A stretch of 33,697 nt of DNA from an uncultured Clostridia bacterium (GCA_904397205.1 CAJFOO010000036.1:1-33697); one strand, 5' to 3'. Shown: positions 14,655 through 22,788, numbered from the stretch's first letter. The notes: generated by a model from the letters alone, not told the origin. A program made the numbers and translations.

Positions 14655-16130
14655 TTAGAATACCCCCGCTGCAATCGAACCGAATACGTCAAAAATGGGG
14701 GATGGATAGACGCCAATCCCAATCGATACCGCCGCCAGGCCAATCAGCGGCAGGGTCATCAGCAGGTTGGGATCCTTTACATCCTTGTTGAGCGTTTTGA
14801 TATCCAGCTCCTTGCGCGGGAAATACGCCTTGATCAGGATGCTGCCCAGATACAGCGTCGTGAGCAGAGTGGAAATGATTAACGCCCCGATTCCCACATA
14901 CGCCAGAGGGTTCCCGCTTTCCACCGCGGCCGTAGCAATGTTCCATTTGCTGCCAAAGCCCATCAGCGGCGGGATACCCATCAGCCCCAGGGAAGTGATG
15001 GTAAAGCAGACCATGGTGATCGGCATCGAATAGCCGAACCCCTCAATCTGATCTACATATTCGCGGCCCGTCTTATAAATAATCGCGCCCGCTACGAAGA
15101 ACAGGGTGATCTTCAGCACCGAGTGGAACAGCATATGGGTTAAGCCGCCCACCATGCCCGCCGGCGACATCAGCATCAGGCTGAACAGCATATACGACAG
15201 GTTACTCACCGTAGAATATGCCAGCCGCCGTTTCAAGTGGGTACTGCGCAGCGCCATAGCCGATCCAAACACAATCGTGATAATGGTTGCCACCATAGCT
15301 ACCGTCTGCGCCCAGGATCCCCGCAGGAAATCCATGCCAAAGTTATAATATGTCACACGAGTAACGGCAAAGATACCCGCATTGACTACCGCCACCGCAT
15401 GCAGCAGCGCCGAAACCGGGGTGGGCGCAACGCCTGCACTGGGCAGCCAGGAATAAAACGGGAAAATGGAAGCCTTGACGCCAAAGCCGAAGAATGCCAG
15501 GATGAAGCCGACCAATACCAGGTGTTCCATCCCGCTGACCTTGGACATATCCAGGATACCGCCGTAGACAAAATCCAGCGATACCCCGTAATACAGCAGC
15601 AGCATGATGGCGATAAACCCAAACGACGCGCCGCCAATCGAGAACATCACATATTTTTTGCCGGCCGAGCAGGCCTTGGCGTCCATGGCATGCATCACCA
15701 GCGGCAGCGTTGCCACGGTGAGCAGCTCGTAAAACAGGTACATGGTGAGCAGGTTCGCCGAAAACGCAATCCCCATCACCACGCCGAACGACATGGTAAA
15801 GAAAGAGAAAAATTTGTTTTCTTTCCCCTCATGCTTCATGTACTCAAAGGAATAGAAGGTAGACACAGCCCATAGGATGGAAACTATCATGCCGAATACG
15901 GTGGATAACCCATCAACCCGAAAGGAAATACTGAGGGTATCCGTAAAACGGATCAGCGTAAACTCCTGATGGGGTACTGCAAAGATAAAGATGATTGACA
16001 AAATCATGTTGGCCACTACAATGCTGGCAACATAGATCTGCCGGGCCATCCGCTCTTTAAAATTGGCAATCAGCAATCCAATGCCGCCCACGATGGGCAG
16101 CAGGACCGGGATACACAGCAGAAAAGACAT
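14655..16130 (-). CDS. Proton-channel subunit, NuoM/NuoL/MrpD-like (antiporter module 3)
   Basis: 491 residues, about 14 membrane spans. Key residues are Glu135 (YLFYELLTV), Lys219 (GVKASIFPFYSWLP) and Lys395 (GFGSKWN). At the transmembrane-8 position it has His244 (ALLHAVAVVNAG), the arrangement seen in NuoL/MrpA proteins, where its three sister subunits have Lys. This suggests it is functionally distinct from modules 1, 2 and 4. It lies 39 nt after module 2 and 21 nt before module 4. A G-rich ribosome-binding site precedes the ATG at some distance, with an in-frame ATT in between. Confidence 0.9.
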   Translation of the reverse strand: MSFLLCIPVLLPIVGGIGLLIANFKERMARQIYVASIVVANMILSIIFIFAVPHQEFTLIRFTDTLSISFRVDGLSTVFGMIVSILWAVSTFYSFEYMKHEGKENKFFSFFTMSFGVVMGIAFSANLLTMYLFYELLTVATLPLVMHAMDAKACSAGKKYVMFSIGGASFGFIAIMLLLYYGVSLDFVYGGILDMSKVSGMEHLVLVGFILAFFGFGVKASIFPFYSWLPSAGVAPTPVSALLHAVAVVNAGIFAVTRVTYYNFGMDFLRGSWAQTVAMVATIITIVFGSAMALRSTHLKRRLAYSTVSNLSYMLFSLMLMSPAGMVGGLTHMLFHSVLKITLFFVAGAIIYKTGREYVDQIEGFGYSMPITMVCFTITSLGLMGIPPLMGFGSKWNIATAAVESGNPLAYVGIGALIISTLLTTLYLGSILIKAYFPRKELDIKTLNKDVKDPNLLMTLPLIGLAAVSIGIGVYPSPIFDVFGSIAAGVF

Positions 16131-16169
16131 TAGAATGGTTTCCCCCCTCGTTTCAGAGTTTGGTTTTGA

Positions 16170-17639
16170 TTACAAAATCGCGCTGGAAATACTATCAATC
16201 GCCGCCGTAAGCCCATTGGGGAACATTCCCAGGCCTACGACAAACACCGTCATGATAATCAAAGGAACCGTCATCCATGGGCGGGGCTCCTTTTTTTCCA
16301 ATTTGGAATAGTCAAACCCTTCGCCTGGGAAGAAAGCATCCCGGACCAGGGGGAGCAGATACCCTGCCGTGAGCAGTGCGCTCACCAGAAGGACTGCCGC
16401 CCCTACATAGCCTAACGCCCCAAATTCCGGCGTAATGGCGCCTGTTGCCAGGAACCATTTGCTGAAAAACCCGCTGGTCGGCGGAATCCCCACCAGCGAC
16501 AGGGACGACAGCGTAAAGCACCACATGACAATCGGCATTTGCTTGCCTATTCCGCGCAGCTCGTGCGCATACGTCTTGTGGGTCATGAAAATGATGGACC
16601 CCACACTCAGGAACAGGATATTCTTGGCCACCGCGTGGAACACCACCTGCAGCAGCGCGCCCATCAGCCCTTCCGGCGTAAACAGGAACAGGCCGAACAG
16701 CACATAGGAAACCTGGCTGACGGTAGAATATGCCATCCGTTTTTTCAGCAGCTTTTCCTTATACGCCAGCATGGACCCCATAAATACCGTAGCAATCGCC
16801 AGGATCAGCAGCGTGTACTGCACCCAGGTGCCGCGCAGGAAATCCGGGCCTACGATGTAGTAGCTCACGCGGATTATCGCCAGCACGCCGCCTTTGGTAA
16901 TGATGCCGGAGAGCACAGCCGAAGCCGGCGCCGGCGCCACCGGGTGGGCTGTGGGAAGCCACGCGTGCAGGGGAAGCATACCCGCTTTACACCCAAACCC
17001 GAGCATCATCAGGAAGTATACCACCAAAATGGTGTTTTCATGGCCTGCCACCAGGCCCATGTCCAGCACACCGCCGGGTGTAAAGGTAATGCCCGTGCTG
17101 TAGCGCGAGAGGAAAAAGAATCCAAACAAGCCCATGCCCGCGCCAAATGTCGAGTACCCAAGGTACTTCAGGCCGGCCATAATGGCTTCCCGGGTGCGCG
17201 AATGGATAACCAACGGAACCGTGATAAGGGTCATCATTTCGTAGAGCATGTACAAAGTCATTAAGTTCCCCGAATAGGACAACCCAATCAGGATACCCAA
17301 CGTCATGGTATAAAACCCGCAGAACCGCTCTTCCGCACCCTCATGCTGGATATATTCAAAGGCATAAAATGCCACCAACGCCCACACGGAAGCGATTAGG
17401 CAGGAGAAAAAGCGTGCCATTCCGTCCATATAGAATGTGATGGACAGATTTTCCGTGATGGTCCACACCGATACCCCAACATCCGGCAAAAATGCCAAAC
17501 CATAGACCAAAAGTGCGTTGACGACCACCACAACGGACACATACACCCGCCGGATTTTCCGGTCACGCAGACGGAATACCGGGATACCCGCCAGCAGGGG
17601 GAATAAGATTGGGATTAATAACAGGACACCCACCGTCAA
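16170..17639 (-). CDS. Proton-channel subunit, NuoM/MrpD-like (antiporter module 2)
   Basis: 489 residues, about 14 spans. Ion-path residues are Glu134 (MLYEMMTL), Lys218 (GCKAGMLPLHAWLP), Lys249 (IITKGGVL) and Lys394 (GFFSKWF). The start is TTG at 17639, 4 nt after GAGGTGG; no ATG lies close to that site. It is 40 nt after the MrpD gene. Together with modules 1, 3 and 4 it makes a set of four antiporter-like subunits, against two in a canonical Mrp antiporter and three in complex I. Confidence 0.9.
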   Translation of the reverse strand: MTVGVLLLIPILFPLLAGIPVFRLRDRKIRRVYVSVVVVVNALLVYGLAFLPDVGVSVWTITENLSITFYMDGMARFFSCLIASVWALVAFYAFEYIQHEGAEERFCGFYTMTLGILIGLSYSGNLMTLYMLYEMMTLITVPLVIHSRTREAIMAGLKYLGYSTFGAGMGLFGFFFLSRYSTGITFTPGGVLDMGLVAGHENTILVVYFLMMLGFGCKAGMLPLHAWLPTAHPVAPAPASAVLSGIITKGGVLAIIRVSYYIVGPDFLRGTWVQYTLLILAIATVFMGSMLAYKEKLLKKRMAYSTVSQVSYVLFGLFLFTPEGLMGALLQVVFHAVAKNILFLSVGSIIFMTHKTYAHELRGIGKQMPIVMWCFTLSSLSLVGIPPTSGFFSKWFLATGAITPEFGALGYVGAAVLLVSALLTAGYLLPLVRDAFFPGEGFDYSKLEKKEPRPWMTVPLIIMTVFVVGLGMFPNGLTAAIDSISSAIL

Positions 17640-17679
17640 ACCACCTCACTATTTTTCAATTCACAATTTTTGAAACCGA

Positions 17680-19284
17680 TCATAACAGGTGGAGCCCTGT
17701 CCGAATCATATCCATAATCGGTCCAAACGCAACACCCAAAGCCACATTACAGGCAAGGAAGACCACCATGGATACCACAAAGCTGACCGTCAGACGCGGG
17801 GCTTCGTGCGCTTCTTCCAAAACAGCCGCTTCCCCAGCCACTAATTCTGCAGCCGGTTCTCCATGCGCCTCCTGTGCGGCATGGCCTTCCTGGGAAGCCC
17901 CATGGGCGTCGCCGTGAGAAGGTTCTTGACTTTTCTTTGGCGTCCAAAGATTCACTATCATAGGTAAATAATACAAGGCATTGAGCACGGTACTCACTGC
18001 CAAAGCAGCCAGCACCACTCCCAGCCGGAACCAGTCGCTGCCCAGCGCGGCTTCCGAGAAGTAGAGCTTTGGTGCAAAACCTGCCAGCAGGGGGATGCCA
18101 ATCATCGAAAGGCCCCCTACGGTAAAGCCGATACCGGCCAGCTTGTTTTTCAGCCCGGAACCCTTGAGGGCTTTCATATCATATTGGTGTCCCGCGGTTT
18201 CCACCAAAGCGCCCGCCGAGCAGAACAGCATTGGCTTGGTAAATGCATGGGCCAGCAGGTGCAGGATTGCAGCCGCCATGCCAATCTCGGAATTGAGGCC
18301 AATCCCCATGAAGATATAGCCAATCTGCGAAACCGAAGAATAGGCGACCATCCGCTTGATGTGCCGTTCCTTCAGGGCCTTGACCGATCCGACAATCATT
18401 CCCGCAATGCCGAACACCAGTAAAAAGTCGCTGATATGCAGCTCCTGCAAAAGTTCCGGCGTAAACACGCGGTAAATAATCTTAATCAACAGAATAATAT
18501 ATGCCTTGAGCACCAACCCCGACAAAATGGAACTGGCCGAAGTGGTTGCAGAACCGTGCGCTCCCGGCAGCCAGGAATGGAAGGGGAACAGGGCGCTCTT
18601 GACTGCGGTGGACAGGGCCATCATGCCAATGGTGACTGTCAGCGGCACGGCATATTTTCCAGTGGCGGCCAGAGCCAGGATAGACTCCTGGAGATCCTCC
18701 ATGAGCAGATGGCCGGTGATACCATACAGCATGGCCATACCGAACAGGAACAGTCCCGAACCCAGCAGGCTCATGATCAGATACCGGATAGTAGCCACCG
18801 TGGTTTCGCCGGACTCCTTTACCATAACAATGGCGCATGCAGCAATGGTATTGATTTCAATAAACACATACCCGGTGAACAAGTCGTTGGTATAAATCAT
18901 CGAAATCATGGAGCACAGCAGCAGGTTGGTCATCAGGAAATACAGATACTGCTTCTGCGGACGGATATCCTTATATAAGGTATCCACACCGCCCAGGTTG
19001 CACAGCGCCATTACTAAGCAGAAGCACGACGCCAGCAGCGCCTCCAGCGGACCGCCCCGCAGTTCATTGCCGAACGGGGCTGGAAAATGCCCCATCGTAT
19101 AGACAAAATTTTCATTCGTAATCAGCAGCTCTACCAGCAGGGCGATATTCATTCCCAGAGAACCCAGGATGACAAGCATATTGAGCTTTTGCGCCAGCCA
19201 GCCTTTGCGTACAAACGGCGTGACGATGCCTCCTATCAGGCAAAGCATGATGCTGAAAAACGGGAAGTTATAAACAAATGGCAT
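17680..19284 (-). CDS. mrpD: MrpD-like antiporter subunit with His-rich insert (antiporter module 1)
   Basis: 534 residues, about 14 spans. The conserved charges are Glu143 (FIEINTIA), Lys229 (AVKSALFPFHSWLP), Lys260 (GLVLKAYI) and Lys406 (FAPKLYF). It follows mrpC with a 1-nt stop-start overlap (TGATG), the order of mrpC-mrpD and of mbhG-mbhH. Residues 451-497, between the last two spans, form a hydrophilic insert rich in His, Glu and Ala (His457, 461, 468, 474, 493) that resembles a metal-binding or proton-buffering loop and is not needed for the fold. The first gene of the operon encodes a small protein with a similar His-rich tail. Confidence 0.92.
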   Translation of the reverse strand: MPFVYNFPFFSIMLCLIGGIVTPFVRKGWLAQKLNMLVILGSLGMNIALLVELLITNENFVYTMGHFPAPFGNELRGGPLEALLASCFCLVMALCNLGGVDTLYKDIRPQKQYLYFLMTNLLLCSMISMIYTNDLFTGYVFIEINTIAACAIVMVKESGETTVATIRYLIMSLLGSGLFLFGMAMLYGITGHLLMEDLQESILALAATGKYAVPLTVTIGMMALSTAVKSALFPFHSWLPGAHGSATTSASSILSGLVLKAYIILLIKIIYRVFTPELLQELHISDFLLVFGIAGMIVGSVKALKERHIKRMVAYSSVSQIGYIFMGIGLNSEIGMAAAILHLLAHAFTKPMLFCSAGALVETAGHQYDMKALKGSGLKNKLAGIGFTVGGLSMIGIPLLAGFAPKLYFSEAALGSDWFRLGVVLAALAVSTVLNALYYLPMIVNLWTPKKSQEPSHGDAHGASQEGHAAQEAHGEPAAELVAGEAAVLEEAHEAPRLTVSFVVSMVVFLACNVALGVAFGPIMDMIRTGLHLL

Positions 19285-19673
19285 CAGGTCTTAACCTCCT
19301 TCTTCACCAGAAGAAGGATTTCATCCAAATTCACGGTATGATATTTTTTATACAGCCGCTGCACCAAGGCAAGAGAAACTGCAGTAACGCTGACGGATAC
19401 TACAATGCCAGTGAGCATCAGGCCAGTAGGAAGGGGGTTAATGTATGTTTCTGTGTTGGCGGGGATGCTGGGGTCGCCCATAATGGGGGCCATCCGCCCG
19501 AATACATACCCACGGGACGCCACGAAGAGATAGATGGCCGTATCCATAATGTTCAGACCGATAATCTTTTTGACCAGGTTTTTATGCAGCAACAGTCCCA
19601 TAAATCCAATCACAAAGAGAATTATCGCGGCAATCTCATAATAATGCTGGGTGATAAATTGCAGAAAACTCAT
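19284..19673 (-). CDS. mrpC: Mrp antiporter subunit C (NuoK-like)
   Basis: 129 residues, three membrane spans, homologous to NuoK/MrpC/MbhG. The core has LFVIGFMGLLLHKNLVKKI, GLNIMDTAIYLF and a long loop ending in PLPTGLMLTGIVVSVSVTAVSLAL, the MrpC signature, where PLPxxLxLTxIVI is usual. The TAG of the MrpB fusion directly abuts its ATG. GGGGAG lies 6 nt upstream. Confidence 0.93.
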   Translation of the reverse strand: MSFLQFITQHYYEIAAIILFVIGFMGLLLHKNLVKKIIGLNIMDTAIYLFVASRGYVFGRMAPIMGDPSIPANTETYINPLPTGLMLTGIVVSVSVTAVSLALVQRLYKKYHTVNLDEILLLVKKEVKT

Positions 19674-20657
19674 CTATATCTCCCCTCTCGTATACAAAGA
19701 ATAGAAGCCATACATGGTACAGGCAACAATCATACCCACACAGACGTTCAGCGGAAGGATAAACCCGCCGCTCAGGATAGCACCAGGCGTGCCTAGCGGC
19801 ATCAGGGAAGGGATGTGGTTTGCACCAGTATAGAACGAATAGATCTTCATGCAAGCGTAAGCCAGCAGCGCACCGCTCGTCACGCCGGTGAACAATTTAA
19901 AATTAAAGAACCGCTTCACGCTTTCCGGCCCGTACGCCGTGGCGTACAGGATTAACCCGCCGCCCATCATGGCTCCGCCGGAAAACCCGCCGCCGGGAGA
20001 AATATGGCCGTTGAGCACCACATAAATACCAAACAGCAAAATAATCGGGATTAAAATCAGCGATACGCACTTCATCACGATATTGGGGCTTTCGCGGGAG
20101 AAGCGGGCTTCTGCCGCAAGCTGCCGGCTTTCTTCACTGACATCCCCTTTGCCGCCTCCTTTACCGCCTCCATTGCCGCCATCCTTCTTGAGCAGGATCA
20201 GCACGCTCATGACAGCGGTAAACAGCACGCTGGATTCACCCAGGGTATCGAATGCACGGTAGTCCAAAATGATGCCGGCTACCAGGTTGGTTGCACCGGT
20301 ATCCTCAAGGCCATCCTCAATGTATTTTTGAGTCACCTCATTGTTGGTTGGCACATCCACCTCGCCAAACGGAGGCATCTGGCTGCAAACAAACAGGAGC
20401 AGGCTCACCAGAATGATCCCGATCCCCACGCAGGCCACGATATAAAACCGCCGGAACCCGCGCAGCCGCCGGATAGTTTCCCCGGTCTCGCCTACTGTAG
20501 GCTGCACATCGGTGTTTTTACGGGATTCCCACACCTCGGGATGGATTTCCTGCTGGGTATCCCGCTGTACCTCTTCCCCGTTTACCCAGGCAGAAAGTCT
20601 GCCCCAAAGGGAATGGGATTCTTTAGAATGGTTTTGATTCTGATTTTGTCTATTCAT
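19674..20657 (-). CDS. mrpB: MbhE-MrpB fusion subunit
   Basis: 327 residues in three parts. Residues 1-70 are hydrophilic and charged, probably cytoplasmic, with no recognised domain. Residues about 71-155 carry a span and FDTLGESSVLFTAVMSVLIL, the pattern of the MbhE domain (C-terminal part of MrpA). A Gly/Lys-rich linker (GGNGGGKGGGKG, about 159-170) leads to an MrpB domain (about 190-327) with LNGHISPGGGFSGGAMMGGGLILY. MbhE and MrpB/MbhF are usually separate proteins, or MbhE is fused to MrpA. Here a flexible linker joins E to B. It overlaps the MbhD gene by 8 nt. Confidence 0.9.
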   Translation of the reverse strand: MNRQNQNQNHSKESHSLWGRLSAWVNGEEVQRDTQQEIHPEVWESRKNTDVQPTVGETGETIRRLRGFRRFYIVACVGIGIILVSLLLFVCSQMPPFGEVDVPTNNEVTQKYIEDGLEDTGATNLVAGIILDYRAFDTLGESSVLFTAVMSVLILLKKDGGNGGGKGGGKGDVSEESRQLAAEARFSRESPNIVMKCVSLILIPIILLFGIYVVLNGHISPGGGFSGGAMMGGGLILYATAYGPESVKRFFNFKLFTGVTSGALLAYACMKIYSFYTGANHIPSLMPLGTPGAILSGGFILPLNVCVGMIVACTMYGFYSLYTRGEI

Positions 20658-20940
20658 CCTTCTTCCCCTTTGCCGAGCGCTTTTTCAAGAGATGCTTGCG
20701 GTCTGTTTTCAAAGCGTCTATTTTTTTCAATGTCAGCACCAACAGCACGGTGGTAACCCCGGCCCCAACAGCCGCTTCCGTACCGGCCAAATCGGGCGCT
20801 TCCAAAATAATCCATATCAGCGACATGATTAAACTGTACGACATGAATATCAGCACAGTTGCCAGCAGATTTTTCGTTATGGTGGAGGTGATTGCACAGG
20901 CAATCAAAAACCCCAGCAGAATCATCTCAAGCGCCATCAT
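20650..20940 (-). CDS. MbhD-like subunit (MrpA C-terminal domain, DUF4040)
   Basis: 96 residues with three spans, matching the MbhD/DUF4040 portion found inside MrpA in canonical antiporters. The hallmark is APDLAGTEAAVGAGVTTVLLVL between a long hydrophobic N-terminus and a Lys-rich cytoplasmic tail. GGAGG is 9 nt from the first of two consecutive ATGs. It overlaps mrpG by 14 nt at the start and the MrpB fusion by 8 nt at the end, so the genes must be co-translated. Confidence 0.88.
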   Translation of the reverse strand: MMALEMILLGFLIACAITSTITKNLLATVLIFMSYSLIMSLIWIILEAPDLAGTEAAVGAGVTTVLLVLTLKKIDALKTDRKHLLKKRSAKGKKDE

Positions 20941-21262
20941 CGTTTATCACCTCCGCCTCAAGCTCGTCGGCGTCTTCCGGTTCCTGCGAACAAATTTCCG
21001 CACTGGCCAGCAGATGGCTGCAAAGCGGGCTGGCCGCCCAGAAAAAGCCGAGTATCAGGATGATTTTCAGTGTGGCAAATGTAAACCCGGTCAAAATCAT
21101 CGCGCCGATTAAACAAAGCAACAGCCCCATGGTGTCGCTCTGCGCGGCGATGTGCATCCGGTTGAGCACATACCGGAACCGGAATACCCCAAATGCCGCC
21201 ACGGCAAAGATAAACAACCCCACAACGATAAATACCGCTGCAATAATAAACCGCACCATCAT
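20927..21262 (-). CDS. mrpG: Mrp antiporter subunit G
   Basis: 111 residues, three spans. FGVFRFRYVLNRMHIAAQSDTMG matches the MrpG/MbhC motif (the usual pattern runs RFPDxYTRMHAATKxxTLG). An acidic tail (EPEDADELEAEVINDD) follows. It starts inside the end of mrpF (ATGA overlap). Confidence 0.92.
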   Translation of the reverse strand: MMVRFIIAAVFIVVGLFIFAVAAFGVFRFRYVLNRMHIAAQSDTMGLLLCLIGAMILTGFTFATLKIILILGFFWAASPLCSHLLASAEICSQEPEDADELEAEVINDDGA

Positions 21263-21621
21263 TCTTTTGACGCCTCCTCCTCATGACTGCGATTCTCCCG
21301 TAAAACGGCCCCTTCGCGATCAAGTCTCGACTTATGGTCGATCCGGTGACGGGTAATGATAATCTTAGAGAGAACCGCTACCGCTAAAAAGCTGAGCATG
21401 GAGTAAATGAGACCTACGTCCACCAAAAACTCCTCTCCTAAAAATACGGCCAAGAGACACACAAATACATTGGTCTTAGTGCCAATCATATTCGCGGCCA
21501 CAATCCGGTCGGTATAGCGGGGGCCCATCACCGCCCGCACCAGGCACGCACAGATGATAATGGCCAGCGCAATCATACAGCAAATCAAAAAGATGCTGGA
21601 ATATTCCGTTTTTGGGAACAT
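21259..21621 (-). CDS. mrpF: Mrp antiporter subunit F
   Basis: 120 residues, three spans, with RAVMGPRYTDRIVAANMIGT, the MrpF/MbhB signature (GPxxxDRVVAxD in most relatives), and a charged tail of about 30 residues. The mrpE stop and the mrpF ATG overlap by 1 nt (TAATG); GGAGG is 10 nt upstream. Confidence 0.92.
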   Translation of the reverse strand: MFPKTEYSSIFLICCMIALAIIICACLVRAVMGPRYTDRIVAANMIGTKTNVFVCLLAVFLGEEFLVDVGLIYSMLSFLAVAVLSKIIITRHRIDHKSRLDREGAVLRENRSHEEEASKE

Positions 21622-22115
21622 TACTTTTCTCCCTCCTTGTTGCCGGATGCCGCCTTTTCGATTTTCTCCAGGCGCTGCACAAAGCAGGAATCTTCAATGC
21701 CGTCGGTCATGCTTTTATCCAGAGCATGTACGCACAAGATATCGTCGTCCACCGAGACGGTAATCGTCCCCGGCGTAATCGTGATAGAATTGGCCAAAAT
21801 GGTTTTTGCCGCCTCGCCTTTGAGCTTGGTGCGGAAATATACCAGCTCCGGCTCGATTTTGCTTTTGGGGTTGAGGACAATCTTGATGACCGAATAGTTG
21901 GCCTTGACGATTTCCCACAGCACCACCAGCGCATAGTGCAGCAGCCGGCCAAAATTGCGCAGGATTTTCAAATCCTTGCGGGGATGGTACCCCATCACCT
22001 TCCAGATAAACAGGGAAAGGGCCCCCGCAATCACCAGGCCGAACAGGGCGATTTCCAGCGTAAGCTTTCCGTTAAAGACAACCCAAATCCAGAATAAACA
22101 AACAAAAAACAGCAT
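21621..22115 (-). CDS. mrpE: Mrp antiporter subunit E
   Basis: 164 residues. Two N-terminal spans (FFVCLFWIWVVFNGKLTLEIALFG shortened and adjacent) precede a cytoplasmic domain with the conserved NPKSKIEPELVYFRTKL and ITITPGTITVSVDDD motifs of MrpE/MbhA. The start is ATG at 22115, after AAAGGAAAAGAGG; a longer frame to 22175 begins with a badly placed TTG and is rejected. It lies 66 nt after the small His-rich gene. Confidence 0.92.
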   Translation of the reverse strand: MLFFVCLFWIWVVFNGKLTLEIALFGLVIAGALSLFIWKVMGYHPRKDLKILRNFGRLLHYALVVLWEIVKANYSVIKIVLNPKSKIEPELVYFRTKLKGEAAKTILANSITITPGTITVSVDDDILCVHALDKSMTDGIEDSCFVQRLEKIEKAASGNKEGEK

Positions 22116-22181
22116 GTTTCCTCTTTTCCTTTCCAGGGATATCCCATCCGGGCTATTCCTTACAGTAAATTCCAACTCCGC

Positions 22182-22370
22182 TTAATGGGCCCCGGGCACA
22201 GCGGCAGCATTCCCTGCGGCAACGTGCTGCTGCACCGAAGCGCCGTGTCCTGCGTCCTCTTCCCCATGGGAAGCGCCTTCCCCGCCAATGTTGGCGGAAA
22301 CTAAAAACAGGATCCCGACAATCGCTCCCAAGGCCACCACGACGCTGCAAGCATTGATGAGCTTCCTCAT
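22182..22370 (-). CDS. Small membrane protein with His-rich tail
   Basis: 62 residues: a basic start (MRKLINA), one hydrophobic span (about 8-26) and an Ala/Gly/His/Glu-rich tail with His35, His42, His49 and His62. By the positive-inside rule the tail faces outside. GGAGG 7 nt before the ATG and its place as first gene of the mrp-like operon support it as real. I know no family. The tail resembles the His-rich insert of the MrpD-like subunit, so it may be an accessory subunit or metal- or proton-binding partner of the complex. Confidence 0.65.
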   Translation of the reverse strand: MRKLINACSVVVALGAIVGILFLVSANIGGEGASHGEEDAGHGASVQQHVAAGNAAAVPGAH

Positions 22371-22562
22371 GATGCATCCTCCCCCTATAGCAAGTCCATA
22401 AAATGAGAAGCCGCCATTTATCCGCGGCAGGCTGGGCCCGGTTTTGTCCCGATAGGGAACAGCTGCCGGGAACTCCCGGCGCGCGTGGCTGATTTCTCAA
22501 TTCCATGGGTAAAAATGTAAAAAACCAGTGGAGCCGTGCCTAAAAAGTGAATGACTCCACTA
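22371..22562 (-). promoter_or_regulatory. Long structured leader of the mrp-like operon
   Basis: About 200 nt lie between the promoter and the first gene. Past an early terminator-like hairpin, the minus strand holds several GC-rich hairpins (GCCGGGAGTTCCCGGC; GCCGC/GCGGC around 22415) apparently enclosed by GAGAA (near 22500) and TTCTC (near 22405). I recognise no known riboswitch. With the AT-rich stretch up to 22927, which holds the divergent CNNM-gene promoter, this forms a 557-nt intergenic region. Confidence 0.45.
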
Positions 22563-22563
22563 G
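22519..22563 (-). terminator. Terminator-like hairpin early in the mrp leader
   Basis: On the minus strand CTAGTGGAG (22563-22555) pairs with CTCCACTGG (22533-22525) with one mismatch, followed by TTTTTT. It begins about 14 nt after the expected RNA start, so it could act as an attenuator. Confidence 0.6.
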
Positions 22564-22584
22564 TAAAAAATGTATGTTTTTCCT

Positions 22585-22613
22585 ATTATGCCAGATTGTT
22601 CATAAAATGTCAA
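22585..22613 (-). promoter_or_regulatory. Promoter of the mrp-like operon
   Basis: On the minus strand, perfect TTGACA (22613-22608), a 17-nt spacer and CATAAT (22590-22585). Confidence 0.8.
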
Positions 22614-22788
22614 TACTATTTTCACTTTTTATCTATTATTTTACTTCCTTTTTCAATATTTTTGACTTTTTGAAGATTCCATTACCATTTTTCTGGAAAA
22701 ACAGGGCAAATTCTTTTCGTTTTTTCTCCATTTTTCCCTAAAAAAGTTAGACACATTTGGCCAAAGACAGCAAAACCCTCTAAAAATC

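Noticed and set aside
12639-22370. Reading the operon as a membrane-bound hydrogenase or full complex I
   Set aside because: No NiFe large or small subunit, NuoB/C/D/I-like or NuoH-like gene is present; only Mrp-type and channel subunits.
22153-22506. 117-codon frame over the mrp leader
   Set aside because: It has no ribosome-binding site, overlaps the small His-rich gene in another frame, and its product is Arg/Pro/Gly-rich noise over RNA stems.
22371-22562. Known Na+ or Mg2+ riboswitch in the mrp leader
   Set aside because: I cannot match conserved cores of a known class; only secondary structure is claimed.
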